Source: Streptomyces pilosus
GTDB taxonomy: Bacteria > Actinomycetota > Actinomycetes > Streptomycetales > Streptomycetaceae
Assembly: GCF_014649835.1 (NCBI RefSeq)
Contig: NZ_BMTU01000005.1
Location: 62,001-126,000, forward strand
DNA: 64,000 bases
Direction: 5' to 3'
Shown in pieces: positions 17,709 to 26,506 of the stretch; the first letter of the stretch is position 1; each line of letters opens with the position of its first letter. The notes beneath the pieces were generated by a model, which saw only the letters and a program-made list of their open reading frames with translations, had not been told where the DNA came from and did not search any database. The translations under genes were made by a program, and so were the position numbers.

Positions 17709-20700
17709 CTACTTGCCGTGATAGGCGTGGTAGATGCTGATCGTCGACGTGTTGCCCTTCTTGTCGGCGATCTTGGCGCGGAAGGAGACGGCCTTCCCCT
17801 TCGCCGGGTTCCTGACGGTGATCTTCCCCTTCTTGACCGTGGTCTTCTTCCAGCTCTTGCCGCCGTCGTAGGACACGTACACCGCCAGGGACTTGAGGTT
17901 CCTGCCCTTGGCGGCGCCCTCCACGGTGACCGGGACGCCGACCTTCTGGCCGGCCTTCACCTTGCTGTCCAGCCCCGTGACCGCGTGGAAGCGGGCCGTG
18001 GAGGCGGGCAGCTGCGTGAGGTCGGCGGTCTTCCTGGAGCGGAAGGTCCAGCTCGCGTCGATCCGGGTGGACGCGGCGGCGACCTCGGCGCTGCGCCTGA
18101 CCGAGGTGGTCAGCCGGTACGCGGCGTCCCCGGCCGGGACCGTGAACTCCTCGTCTCCGAGGAGCGGGTCGTCGTGCGAGCCGACCTTCTTGCCGTTGCG
18201 GTAGAGACTGGTGGTGACCGACGAGAACTCCGAGGAGCCGAAGTGGCCCTTGCCGTCGGCGAACAGCGGCACGAGGCCGATGATGCCGTTGCCGTCGCGG
18301 AAGAGGCCGGTGTCCGCGGTCAGCCGCGGTCCGAAGACGGCCGTGTTCACCGTCTGCGCGTACTTCTTGCCGGCCTTCACGCTCATCCCGGAGCCGATGA
18401 GGTAACCGGCGTCGGCGATCGGCCAGCCGTCCGCGTCGACCCCGCCCAGCTGCGTGAAGTCGAGGTCCCACTTCACCCCGCCCGAGGTGGACAGGTACAG
18501 CGTGCGGGTGCCGGGCAGCGCCTGCGGCACACCGATCGAGGAGGCGCCGCCGCTTCCGGGCAGCCAGCCGGTCGCACCGACGCTTCCCCTCTTGCCCTTC
18601 GCCGCCGCGCCCATGCCGACGTTCACCGTGGCGAGCTCGCCCACCTTGTAGTGCCGGGTGTAGCCGGTGGCGAGCTTCTTCACCGTGCCACCGGCGACGG
18701 TGTCGTACTGCTCCTTGGCGCCCTTGCTCCAGTGCGCGTCCCACTGCTGGCGCAGCGAGCCGTCGGTGATCCGCGGACCGAGGTGCAGGGAGCGGAAGTT
18801 GCGGTACGACTCCAGCCACCAGGCGAAGGACAGGGAGGCGTCCTTGGTGTCGACGGTGTAGTGGGCGGAGGCGAACTCCGGCCTGACCGACTTGGCCGGC
18901 ACGGTGATGTCCACCGGCTTGGCCTTGCGGGCGTCCAGCGTGATCGCCGTGTCCTTGGTCAGGTCCAGCTTCGGCTGGGCGATCCAGTCGGCGCCCTCGA
19001 ACTTCTCCGGGTCGGAGCCGACGAGGATCCCGGCGTCCAGGACGTAGGCGCCCCTGGGCCTGCGGACGGTGGCGGTGCCGTCGGCGTCGTACACCTGGGT
19101 CCACTGTCCGGCGCCCGGGCCGGTCAGGCCGACCAGCCCGGCGACGTGGTCGGCGGTCGGCCTGCCCGCGCGGTCGAGGAACTTCAGGGTCAGGTCGTAC
19201 GACTCGACCTCGCGCTGCACCGCGGCCGCCGTGCGCACGGTCTGCCCGCCGCCCGTCGCGACCACGTACGCCGAGTAGGCGCCGTCGGCGGTGCCGCCGA
19301 GCCGGGTGTCGACGGTGAGGTCGACGGACGCCGTGCCGCCGGCCGGGACGGTCACCGTGGTGGCGCCGAGCGTGAAGAAGCCGGCCGGGGCCGGCTTCCC
19401 CCGGGGGTTCGTGGTGGTCGACGTCAGCGTGAGCGTGACGTCCTCGGTGCCGAGGTTGCGGTAGGTCACCCGCTCGGTGTCGGGCTTGTCGTCGTGGTGC
19501 GGCCACTGCTGGACGCCGAAGCTCAGCGACACCGGTTCGGCGATCACGGTCTGCTTCACGGCCCGGTCGGCCTGGATCCGCCCGGAGCCCTGCTCGAACG
19601 GCGTGTGGGCACCGCCCTTGGTGGAAGCGGTGAGCGCGCCCTTCAGCTCGGCGGACGTCCACGTGGGGTGCTGCTGCTTCAACAGCGCGGCCGCGCCGGC
19701 GACGTGCGGGGTCGCCATCGACGTGCCGGAGATGGTCATGTAGCCGGCCGGCTTCTCGCCGACCTCCCCGGCGATGTCGTTGCCCTTCGCCGACGCGGCC
19801 GTGATGTCCACACCCGGGGCGGTGACGTCCGGCTTGATCGCTCCGTCGCCGACGCGGGGGCCGGTGGAGGAGAAGTCGGCGAGCTTGTCCTTGCCGTCGA
19901 CGGCGCCGACGGTGAGGGCGGCGTCCGCGCTGCCGGGTGAACCGACCGACTGCGGGCCCTCGTTGCCGGCGGCGATGGCGAACAGGATGCCCTTCTCGGC
20001 GGAGAGCTTGTTGACCGCCGCCTCCAGCGGGTCGACCTCGGCGGTGTCCATGCCGCCCAGGCTCAGGTTGACGACGTCGGCGCCCTGCGCGGCCGCCCAC
20101 TCCATGCCGGCGAGGATGCCGGAGTCGTCACCGTAGCCGGAGTCGTCGAGGACCTTGCCGTTGAGGACCTTCGCGGCGGGCGCGACGCCCTTGTACCTGC
20201 CCTTGGAGTGGGCGCCCGTACCGGCCGCGATGGCCGCGACGTGGGTGCCGTGGCCGACCTTGTCGCCCGCGGTGGGCGCCGAGGTGAAGTTCCTGGCCGC
20301 GGCCACCTGGCCCTTGAGGTCCGGGTGGGTGGCGTCGACGCCCGTGTCCAGGACGGCGATCCTGACGCCCTTGCCGTCGTACCCGGCCGCCCATGCCCTG
20401 GGGGCGCCGATCTGTGCCACGGAGGTGTCGAGGGAGGCCCTGCGGACCCCGTCGAGCCACACGTGGGCGACACCCGAGGCGGCCTTGTCCCCGTCGGTGA
20501 CGGCGTCCCACAGCGCGGGCGCCTCCTCGTGCGGGGTCTGCACCGCGTCCGCGTTGAGGGACTTCAGCGTCCGGCGGACCGTGCCCGCGTCGCGGACGTC
20601 GGCCTTGGCGGTGGCCGCACCGCCCCGGTAGCCGACGATGACCTTCAGGCCGCGCTGCTGCGAGCCCCGGGTCTCGGCCTTGTTCAACTCGGTGATGTCG

Positions 20701-21038
20701 AAGAGCCGTTGGTCGAGCCTGCCGCTCGCGATCAGCCGGGCGGCGTCCACCGGCAGCACGAGGGTGTGGCCGTCGACCTCACGGACCTGGACGGGTATGT
20801 GCTCCCGCCCCTTGGCCCGCTCCAGCCCCACGGCACGGCCCTCGGCGTCCACCACGACCCGGTCACCGGTGATCAGGGTGATCCGGTCCTTGGCCTTCGG
20901 CGCGGACGCCCCCGCGGCCGGACCGGCCTGCGTGCGGTCCCCGTCCGCCGACGCCGGACCGGCCGTGCCCGCCGCCAGCGCCACCGCCGTGGCCGTGGCG
21001 ACGGCGGCCGCGCCCGCCCTCTTCACTTGTCTGCGCAA
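17709..21038 (-). CDS. secreted subtilisin-like serine protease (S8), about 1100 residues
   Basis: 1109 residues from TTG 21038. A signal peptide (RRQVKRAG, then an Ala-rich core to PASADG) precedes a propeptide and the S8 catalytic domain: Asp231 in AVLDTGVDATHPDL, His263 in GHGTHVAAIAAG, Ser440 in GTSMATPHVAG. About 600 residues of beta-sandwich-like C-terminal domains follow. TTG 21038 is preferred to GTG 21077 because AGGGGG lies 4 nt upstream and gives a compact signal peptide. It is monocistronic, with an inverted repeat at 21061-21079 just upstream. Confidence 0.92.
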   Translation of the reverse strand: MRRQVKRAGAAAVATATAVALAAGTAGPASADGDRTQAGPAAGASAPKAKDRITLITGDRVVVDAEGRAVGLERAKGREHIPVQVREVDGHTLVLPVDAARLIASGRLDQRLFDITELNKAETRGSQQRGLKVIVGYRGGAATAKADVRDAGTVRRTLKSLNADAVQTPHEEAPALWDAVTDGDKAASGVAHVWLDGVRRASLDTSVAQIGAPRAWAAGYDGKGVRIAVLDTGVDATHPDLKGQVAAARNFTSAPTAGDKVGHGTHVAAIAAGTGAHSKGRYKGVAPAAKVLNGKVLDDSGYGDDSGILAGMEWAAAQGADVVNLSLGGMDTAEVDPLEAAVNKLSAEKGILFAIAAGNEGPQSVGSPGSADAALTVGAVDGKDKLADFSSTGPRVGDGAIKPDVTAPGVDITAASAKGNDIAGEVGEKPAGYMTISGTSMATPHVAGAAALLKQQHPTWTSAELKGALTASTKGGAHTPFEQGSGRIQADRAVKQTVIAEPVSLSFGVQQWPHHDDKPDTERVTYRNLGTEDVTLTLTSTTTNPRGKPAPAGFFTLGATTVTVPAGGTASVDLTVDTRLGGTADGAYSAYVVATGGGQTVRTAAAVQREVESYDLTLKFLDRAGRPTADHVAGLVGLTGPGAGQWTQVYDADGTATVRRPRGAYVLDAGILVGSDPEKFEGADWIAQPKLDLTKDTAITLDARKAKPVDITVPAKSVRPEFASAHYTVDTKDASLSFAWWLESYRNFRSLHLGPRITDGSLRQQWDAHWSKGAKEQYDTVAGGTVKKLATGYTRHYKVGELATVNVGMGAAAKGKRGSVGATGWLPGSGGASSIGVPQALPGTRTLYLSTSGGVKWDLDFTQLGGVDADGWPIADAGYLIGSGMSVKAGKKYAQTVNTAVFGPRLTADTGLFRDGNGIIGLVPLFADGKGHFGSSEFSSVTTSLYRNGKKVGSHDDPLLGDEEFTVPAGDAAYRLTTSVRRSAEVAAASTRIDASWTFRSRKTADLTQLPASTARFHAVTGLDSKVKAGQKVGVPVTVEGAAKGRNLKSLAVYVSYDGGKSWKKTTVKKGKITVRNPAKGKAVSFRAKIADKKGNTSTISIYHAYHGK

Positions 21039-21060
21039 GGTTCCCCCTAGCGGAGTCGCC

Positions 21061-21079
21061 GGGTGACGCGCCGTCACCC
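21061..21079. promoter_or_regulatory. inverted repeat before the S8 protease start
   Basis: GGGTGACG-CGC-CGTCACCC has perfect 8-bp arms. It ends 22 nt upstream of the TTG start, so it lies in the leader or at the promoter. It could be an operator, or a hairpin controlling translation. Confidence 0.45.
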
Positions 21080-21258
21080 GGCCGGGGGTGGTCTCGTACG
21101 CATGCGCGCACCCCCCGGATCCCCGCAGTATGCCGAGGGGCGATCAGGCCGCCGGCGACTGTAACGCCACCGCCGTGACTCCGTTACGAGATCGCGCGGT
21201 TGACGCCTCAACCCCTGGCGCCCGCCCCGGGCGGGGGCGGTGGGAGGGGGCCGGGTAC

Positions 21259-21306
21259 GGCCGATGCCCCCGTCCGCTCCCGGAGGAGGGGACGGGGGCA
21301 TCGGCC
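21259..21306. terminator. strong hairpin after L,D-transpeptidase gene
   Basis: A 17-bp perfect stem (GGCCGATGCCCCCGTCC and its complement) with a 14-nt loop, 37 nt downstream of the transpeptidase stop. Confidence 0.85.
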
Positions 21307-21342
21307 AGGTGGGGTGTGGGTGCTCCGTGTCCGGAGGGGGCG

Positions 21343-22593
21343 TCAGACCGCCGAGCCCGCCTTCCACTGCTCCCAGCTCATGTTCCAGCCGTTGAGGCCG
21401 TTGTCCGGGGCGATGGTCTTGTCACCGGTGTTCTGGACGACGACCAGGTCACCCACGATCGAGTTGTCGTAGAACCAGGAGCCGGGCGTGTTCGGGTCGC
21501 CGGCACCCTTGGCGTCGGCCAGGCCGACGCAGCCGTGGCTGGTGTTGACGCTGCCGAAGATGGACTTGGCACCCCAGTAGTTGCCGTGGATGAAGGTGCC
21601 GGAGGTGCTCAGACGCATGGCGTGCGGCACGTCCTTGATGTCGTACTCGCCCTTGCCGTCGTCGTCGGTGAAGCCGACCGTCGCGCCGTTCATCCGGGTC
21701 TCCTTGAACTTCTCGGAGATCACCATCTGGCCCTCGTACGTCTTGTTCTCGGGCGCCCCGGCGGAGATCGGGATGGTGCGGACGGTCTTGCCGTCCTGCG
21801 TCACCTTCATCTGCTTGGTCTTGGCGTCCACGTAGGAGACCTGGTTGCGGCCGATCTTGAAGGTGACCGTCTTCTGCTGGACGCCGAAGACGCCCTGGGC
21901 GCCCTCGACCCCGTCGAGCGCCAGCTTCAGGGTGACGGTGGAGCCCTCCTGCCAGTACTCGTCGGGCCGGCAGTCCATGCGGTTGGCGTTGAACCAGTGG
22001 CAGGCGACCTCCTGGCCACTGGTGGTGGAGACGGTGATCCCCTTCTGCACCGCGGCCTTGTTGGTGATCGCCTTGTCGAAGTTGATCGACACCGGCATGC
22101 CGACGCCGACCGTGGTGCCGTTGTCCGGGGTGAAGTTGCCGATGAAGCTGTTGCCCTGGGAGACGGTGGTGAACGTCGCGTTCTCGTGGGCGGCGAGCCC
22201 CTCGGAGTCCTCGGCGGTGGCGGTCACCTTGTAGGTGGTGGCGCGCTCGAGCTGGGCGCTGGGCTTCCAGCTCTTCTTGTCGGCCGATATCTCACCCTCG
22301 ACGGCGGTGCCCTCGGAGGTGGTCATCTTCACCTCGGTCAGGGTGCCCTTGCTCACGGTGACGGCCGCGGAGTTGTTGATGGAGGCGTTGTTCGAGCCGT
22401 CCTTGGGCGTGATCTTGATCTGCGCCTCGGAGGACTTCTTCGCCGCCGCCTCGTCGACCTGGGCCTGCGAGGTGTCCTTGCCGTCGCCGCCCGAACCGCC
22501 GTCGTCCCCGCCGGAACACGCCGAGAGCACCAGTACTCCGCCGAGCAGAGCGGACGCGGCCGCCAGACGCCTGCGCCGCTTACCGTCCGTCAT
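21343..22593 (-). CDS. L,D-transpeptidase lipoprotein (YkuD, Ig-like domains)
   Basis: It makes 3-3 peptidoglycan cross-links outside the membrane. 416 residues from ATG 22593. A lipoprotein signal with lipobox LSAC leads to a Gly/Asp-rich linker, bacterial Ig-like domains, then the YkuD catalytic domain with HGNYW and the active-site SHGCVGL. The domain order matches mycobacterial LdtMt2-type enzymes. ATG 22593 has GGAGAAG 6-9 nt upstream; ATG 22608 (five residues longer) is an alternative. It is monocistronic with a strong terminator. Confidence 0.92.
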   Translation of the reverse strand: MTDGKRRRRLAAASALLGGVLVLSACSGGDDGGSGGDGKDTSQAQVDEAAAKKSSEAQIKITPKDGSNNASINNSAAVTVSKGTLTEVKMTTSEGTAVEGEISADKKSWKPSAQLERATTYKVTATAEDSEGLAAHENATFTTVSQGNSFIGNFTPDNGTTVGVGMPVSINFDKAITNKAAVQKGITVSTTSGQEVACHWFNANRMDCRPDEYWQEGSTVTLKLALDGVEGAQGVFGVQQKTVTFKIGRNQVSYVDAKTKQMKVTQDGKTVRTIPISAGAPENKTYEGQMVISEKFKETRMNGATVGFTDDDGKGEYDIKDVPHAMRLSTSGTFIHGNYWGAKSIFGSVNTSHGCVGLADAKGAGDPNTPGSWFYDNSIVGDLVVVQNTGDKTIAPDNGLNGWNMSWEQWKAGSAV

Positions 22594-22779
22594 CACACGC
22601 TTCTCCATCGTTGCCGAATCCCAACCCCACGAGTCCCCGGCGAGGAAGCCGAGAGACCTCGTCCACAACCTTCAACGCTACGACCGGGTGATCCGGTTCC
22701 CCATGGCCCACGCATGTGGGGCTCACCACGTCCGCGGGGACGGACGGTGAGGACGGCGGTCCGTGCTCCGGTTGAGACG

Positions 22780-22816
22780 TCGTGACCCCGGCGGCGGTTG
22801 CCGCGCGGGGTCACGA
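22780..22816. terminator. hairpin downstream of acidic protein gene
   Basis: A 10-bp stem TCGTGACCCC/GGGGTCACGA with an inner CGGC-GGTT-GCCG helix, 16 nt past the stop of the 22832-23188 gene. Confidence 0.7.
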
Positions 22817-22831
22817 TTTCCCCAAGTCGCC

Positions 22832-23188
22832 TCAGCCGGCCCGCTCCGCCCCGTCCTGGGTGTCGTAGGAGTCCTCGCCGTCGTCCTCGTCGAGGTCCCA
22901 CTCCGGCGAGTCCGGGTCGTAGTCGATCTGCTCACTGCTCCAGGAGGCCTGCAGGAGTTCGACCCCCGGTACCTCGCCGACCAGGCTGAACGGGTCCACC
23001 AGGTACGCGAGGGCCTCCGCGGGGTCCTCCGCCACAGCGCTCTCGGTGTGTACCCGTTCCCCGGCCGGCATATCGCCCTCCTCGGCGATCCTCTGCAGTG
23101 CGGCACCGGTCACCGCCTCCCCGTCCTCGACTTCGAGAACGAGTTCCACGCGAAGCCGGACAAACCGTGATGTCTCTGGAGTGCTCAT
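22832..23188 (-). CDS. small acidic hypothetical protein
   Basis: 118 residues, not recognised. The N-terminal half (SRFVRLRVELVLEVEDGEAV) looks beta-strand-rich and compact. The C-terminal tail is extremely acidic (about 30 residues, mostly D and E). There is no signal peptide or membrane segment, so it is likely cytoplasmic. ATG 23188 is chosen because the upstream extension is antisense to the surface-protein gene. It is conserved in streptomycetes as far as I recall. It has its own downstream hairpin. Confidence 0.7.
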   Translation of the reverse strand: MSTPETSRFVRLRVELVLEVEDGEAVTGAALQRIAEEGDMPAGERVHTESAVAEDPAEALAYLVDPFSLVGEVPGVELLQASWSSEQIDYDPDSPEWDLDEDDGEDSYDTQDGAERAG

Positions 23189-23297
23189 GTGCGGAGCGTA
23201 CGGCTTCGGGCTCCCGTGACTTTCCTGTGACCCGCGCCTTTCATTAACATCGCACCACACGGCCAATTCGCCAGCGCCACAAGGGGATCGATATTCC

Positions 23298-23624
23298 GTG
23301 TCATCCGCGCTCCGTCCGTTGCTGACCGCCACCGCCGCGGGCACCCTGTTGTGCGCCCTGTGGTTCGTCCCCTCCGCCAACGCGTCGTCGGACACCCCGG
23401 TGGCCGACGCGCCGTCGGCGAGTCCGTCCCCGCGGGTCACCGAACAGGCGAGAGCCGTGTCCGGCACCACGCAGGCCTCGCTGGAGGGCACGGGTGAGGG
23501 CGTCCGCCTCGCGGACACCGGCAGCTTCGACAGCACCCCCTACGTCATCGGCGGCACGGCCAGTCTCGCGCTCGGCGCCGGCTTCGTCGTCTACTCGGTG
23601 CGCAGGGAACGGCTGGGCTTCTAG
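23298..23624 (+). CDS. secreted protein with LAXTG sortase signal
   Basis: 108 residues. The N-terminal signal peptide ends near PSANA-SS. The mature part is short, about 50 residues, Ser/Thr/Pro/Ala-rich. It ends in LADTG, a hydrophobic segment (YVIGGTASLALGAGFVVYSV) and a basic tail RRERLGF. LAXTG is the motif recognised by class E sortases of streptomycetes, so the protein is probably covalently attached to peptidoglycan. The start is GTG 23298. The mature protein is too small to suggest an enzymatic role. No sortase gene is in this window. Confidence 0.8.
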   Translation: MSSALRPLLTATAAGTLLCALWFVPSANASSDTPVADAPSASPSPRVTEQARAVSGTTQASLEGTGEGVRLADTGSFDSTPYVIGGTASLALGAGFVVYSVRRERLGF

Positions 23625-23634
23625 GCCCCGGTCG

Positions 23635-23677
23635 CCGGACGGGCCCCGCGTCCGTCCCGTCCGCGGGGCCCGTCCGG
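23635..23677. terminator. bidirectional hairpin
   Basis: A 16-bp perfect stem (CCGGACGGGCCCCGCG and its complement) with an 11-nt loop, between the LAXTG-protein gene and the convergent hutH. Confidence 0.88.
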
Positions 23678-23678
23678 G

Positions 23679-25223
23679 TCAGCGCAGCGGTCCGGTGACC
23701 TTCTCCACGGCGGCGACCAGCCGACCGTCCCGCACGAACGCGTCCGCGGCCGCCAGGTCGGGGGCCAGGTACCGGTCCGGTCCGGGGCCCTCCACCCCCG
23801 CTTCCCGCAGGGCCTCGACGACGGCCCGCGTCGCCGGGGCCGGCGTCAGCCCCTGCCGCAGCTCCACCGCCCGTGCGGCCGCGTACAGTTCCACGGCGAC
23901 GACCCGGGTGAGGTTGTCGACGGCCGTACGGAGTTTGCGGGCCGCCGACCAGCCCATGGAGACGTGGTCCTCCTGCATCGCGGAGGACGGGATCGAGTCG
24001 GCCGACGCCGGTACGGCGAGCCGCTTCAACTCGCTGACCAGCGCGGCCTGCGTGTACTGAGCGATCATCAGCCCGGAGTCGACGCCCGCGTCGTCGGCGA
24101 GGAACGGCGGCAGTCCGTGACTGCGGTTCTTGTCCAGCAGCCGGTCGGTACGGCGCTCGGCGATGGAGGCGAGGTCGGCGACGGCGATGGCGAGGAAGTC
24201 CAGGACGTAGGCGACCGGGGCCCCGTGGAAGTTCCCGTTCGACTCCACCCTTCCGTCGGGCAGGACCAGCGGATTGTCCACGGCGGCGGCGAGTTCGCGC
24301 TCCGCGACCAGGCGGGCGTGGGCGAGGGTGTCCCGGCCGGCGCCGGCCACCTGCGGGGCGCAGCGCACCGAGTAGGCGTCCTGGACCCGCGGGGCGTCGT
24401 CCTGGTGATGGCCCGTCAGCCCGGAGTCCGCCAGCACGGCGAGCATGTTGGCGGCACTCGCGGCCTGCCCCGGGTGCGGGCGGATCGCGTGCAGCTCGGG
24501 GGCGAGCACCTTGTCGGTGCCGAGCAGGGCCTCCAGACTCAGGGCCGCCGTGACGTCGGCGGACTTGTAGAGGAGGTCCAGGTCGGCGAGGGCCATGACC
24601 AGCATGCCGAGCATGCCGTCGGTGCCGTTGAGGAGGGCGAGGCCTTCCTTCTCGCGCAGTTCGACGGGCCGGATGCCGTGTTCGGCCAGCAGTTCACCGG
24701 CCGGCCGCACGCTCCCGTCGGGTCCCTCCGCGTCCCCCTCGCCCATCAGGGCGAGGGCGCAGTGGGACAGCGGGGCCAGGTCGCCGGAGCAGCCGAGGGA
24801 GCCGTACTCGTGGACGACCGGGGTGATCCCGGCGTTCAGCACGTCGGCCATGGTCCGCGCGACCTCGGGGCGGACCCCGGTGTACCCGGAGCAGACGGTC
24901 TTCAGCCGCAGGAACATCAGCGCGCGGACGACCTCGCGCTCCACCCGCGGCCCCATCCCGGCGGCATGCGAGCGGACGATGTTGCGCTGGAGCCGGGCAC
25001 GGAGATCGGGGCTGATGTGCCGGGTCGCCAGGGCGCCGAAACCGGTGCTCACCCCGTAGACGGGATCCGGCTTGGCGGCCAGGGCGTCCACGACCTCGCG
25101 GGACGCCGCGAGGGCGGCCACCGCCTCCGCGGACAGTTCGACGCGGGCCCCGCCGCGCGCCACGGCGAGCACGTCGGACGCGGTCACGCCGGATGTCCCC
25201 ACCACCACAGTGTGCATATCCAT
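23679..25223 (-). CDS. hutH: histidine ammonia-lyase
   Basis: It deaminates L-histidine to urocanate, the first step of histidine use. 514 residues, the family length. The self-processing MIO tripeptide is Cys145-Ser146-Gly147 (in GSLGCSGDLAPLSH) instead of the usual Ala-Ser-Gly. The catalytic Tyr is Y56 in PVYGVSTGFG, and downstream SSAMQEDHVSMG matches the family. The start is ATG 25223 (MDMHTVVV); ATG 25217 is also possible. There are no other hut genes nearby, consistent with dispersed hut genes in Streptomyces. Confidence 0.94.
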   Translation of the reverse strand: MDMHTVVVGTSGVTASDVLAVARGGARVELSAEAVAALAASREVVDALAAKPDPVYGVSTGFGALATRHISPDLRARLQRNIVRSHAAGMGPRVEREVVRALMFLRLKTVCSGYTGVRPEVARTMADVLNAGITPVVHEYGSLGCSGDLAPLSHCALALMGEGDAEGPDGSVRPAGELLAEHGIRPVELREKEGLALLNGTDGMLGMLVMALADLDLLYKSADVTAALSLEALLGTDKVLAPELHAIRPHPGQAASAANMLAVLADSGLTGHHQDDAPRVQDAYSVRCAPQVAGAGRDTLAHARLVAERELAAAVDNPLVLPDGRVESNGNFHGAPVAYVLDFLAIAVADLASIAERRTDRLLDKNRSHGLPPFLADDAGVDSGLMIAQYTQAALVSELKRLAVPASADSIPSSAMQEDHVSMGWSAARKLRTAVDNLTRVVAVELYAAARAVELRQGLTPAPATRAVVEALREAGVEGPGPDRYLAPDLAAADAFVRDGRLVAAVEKVTGPLR

Positions 25224-25292
25224 ATTCAGGAGCGTACGCAGTGAATGCCGCGGTGTCACCCCTCGATCCGCGCCGCGCCCCTTACCGGCGCC

Positions 25293-26441
25293 CTAGGGAG
25301 AATGGCGTCCCCGGAACCGCCGCCGCTCCCCGTCCCGGGCGCGCGAGGGCTCGTCCGCCAGCCGCACGACGGCGTCGTCCGGCCCCTCCCGTCCGGCCAC
25401 CACGGGACGGGCGGCCCGCTCGGCCTTGGCCCGGTACTGCGCCGCGTCGGCCAGCCGGAACAGCCGCCGGGCGGTGCGCACGGGTCCGATGGGGTCCTCG
25501 GTGGACGCGACGCCGCAGGCCACGCCGTCCCCGATGCCCAGCTCCTCGGCCCGCCGGCACACCTCGTCGGCGGCCTTGACGACCTCGTCGGCCGACGGCC
25601 CCACCGCCAGCAGGCAGAACTCGTCCCCGCCGAGCCGCGCGGCCAGCGCGCCGGGCAGCATGGCCCCGCACAGCGACAGCACGCTCCCGAACCGCTCCAG
25701 CAGCCGGTCCCCCACGGCGTGCCCCAGGGTGTCGTTGACCCGCTTCAGCCCGTTGAGATCGCAGACCACCAGGCTGACCACGGCTCCGTCCCGCCGGTGC
25801 CGCTCCACCGCCTCGTCGAGCCGGGCGTCCACGGCACGCCGGTTGGCCAGCCCGGTCAGCGCGTCCGTGAAGGCCAGCCGCCGCGCCTCCTCCAGCCGCT
25901 CGGTCTGCGCCAGCCCCGCCGCCACCACGGCCGCCAGCACGATCGCGAAGTCGGCGTCACCCCGTCCGAAGACGGTCGCCCCGGCCCGCCGGGCCACGTA
26001 CAGCTCGCCCCACGCCCGCCCGTGCAGCACGACCGGCGCGACCACACAGCACCCGCGTCCGCGCCGCCTGAGGGCCGCGACCCGCTGGTGGCAGTACCCA
26101 GCCCGGCCGGTCGAGGCCCCCTCGGCGGTCTCCACCCAGGCGTCGGGTTCACCGCCGCCCGCCCACCGTTCGTGCAGGAACTCCGTGATCTCGGCGAACT
26201 GGTGCACCGGATAGGACTCGTCCTCCGGGAACTCCTCCTCCCCCTCGGCCAGCTCCCCCACGTTCACCAGCACCCGCAGCCGCCCGAGCTCCCGCTCCCA
26301 CACCGACAGCGCGGCGAAATGCCCGCCCAGCGCCCGGCAGGCACCGCCGGCCGCGGCCCGCCAGGCTTCCCGCGAACCGTGCGCGGCGGCCATGCCCTGC
26401 GCCAGCGCCACCACGGCCGCCAGCCGGCTGTCCTCACCCAT
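25293..26441 (-). CDS. GAF-like/GGDEF diguanylate cyclase
   Basis: 382 residues. The N-terminal region to about residue 180 resembles a GAF sensor domain and has no membrane segment. The GGDEF domain (about 185-345) has the intact catalytic motif GGDEF at 271-275 and substrate-site residues in DLNGLKRVNDTLGHAVGD. The product-inhibition I-site RxxD, expected about five residues before GGDEF, is absent (LPGA there). It is expected to make cyclic di-GMP, which controls development in Streptomyces. A -10-like TAATCT lies 6 nt before the ATG, suggesting a leaderless mRNA. Confidence 0.87.
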   Translation of the reverse strand: MGEDSRLAAVVALAQGMAAAHGSREAWRAAAGGACRALGGHFAALSVWERELGRLRVLVNVGELAEGEEEFPEDESYPVHQFAEITEFLHERWAGGGEPDAWVETAEGASTGRAGYCHQRVAALRRRGRGCCVVAPVVLHGRAWGELYVARRAGATVFGRGDADFAIVLAAVVAAGLAQTERLEEARRLAFTDALTGLANRRAVDARLDEAVERHRRDGAVVSLVVCDLNGLKRVNDTLGHAVGDRLLERFGSVLSLCGAMLPGALAARLGGDEFCLLAVGPSADEVVKAADEVCRRAEELGIGDGVACGVASTEDPIGPVRTARRLFRLADAAQYRAKAERAARPVVAGREGPDDAVVRLADEPSRARDGERRRFRGRHSP

Positions 26442-26506
26442 AGCCCCAGATTAGGGAGAATCCTCAGGAACCGGGACATCGAGAGAACGGCCGGGGAACG
26501 TCTCCG

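Larger units (their letters stand above)
21039..21342. other. intergenic region: S8 protease leader and L,D-transpeptidase terminator
   Basis: No gene is visible. From the protease side it holds the 8-bp hairpin at 21061-21079, arms CGTTAC/GTAACG about 16 nt apart (near 21160-21190), and the palindrome GGTTGACGCCTCAACC at 21198-21213. The terminator of the transpeptidase gene lies at 21259-21306. Confidence 0.6.

Noticed and set aside
17718..19940. 740-codon plus-strand open frame inside the subtilisin gene
   Set aside because: A GC-frame shadow of the opposite strand; composition is Gly/Arg/Val-rich without motifs.
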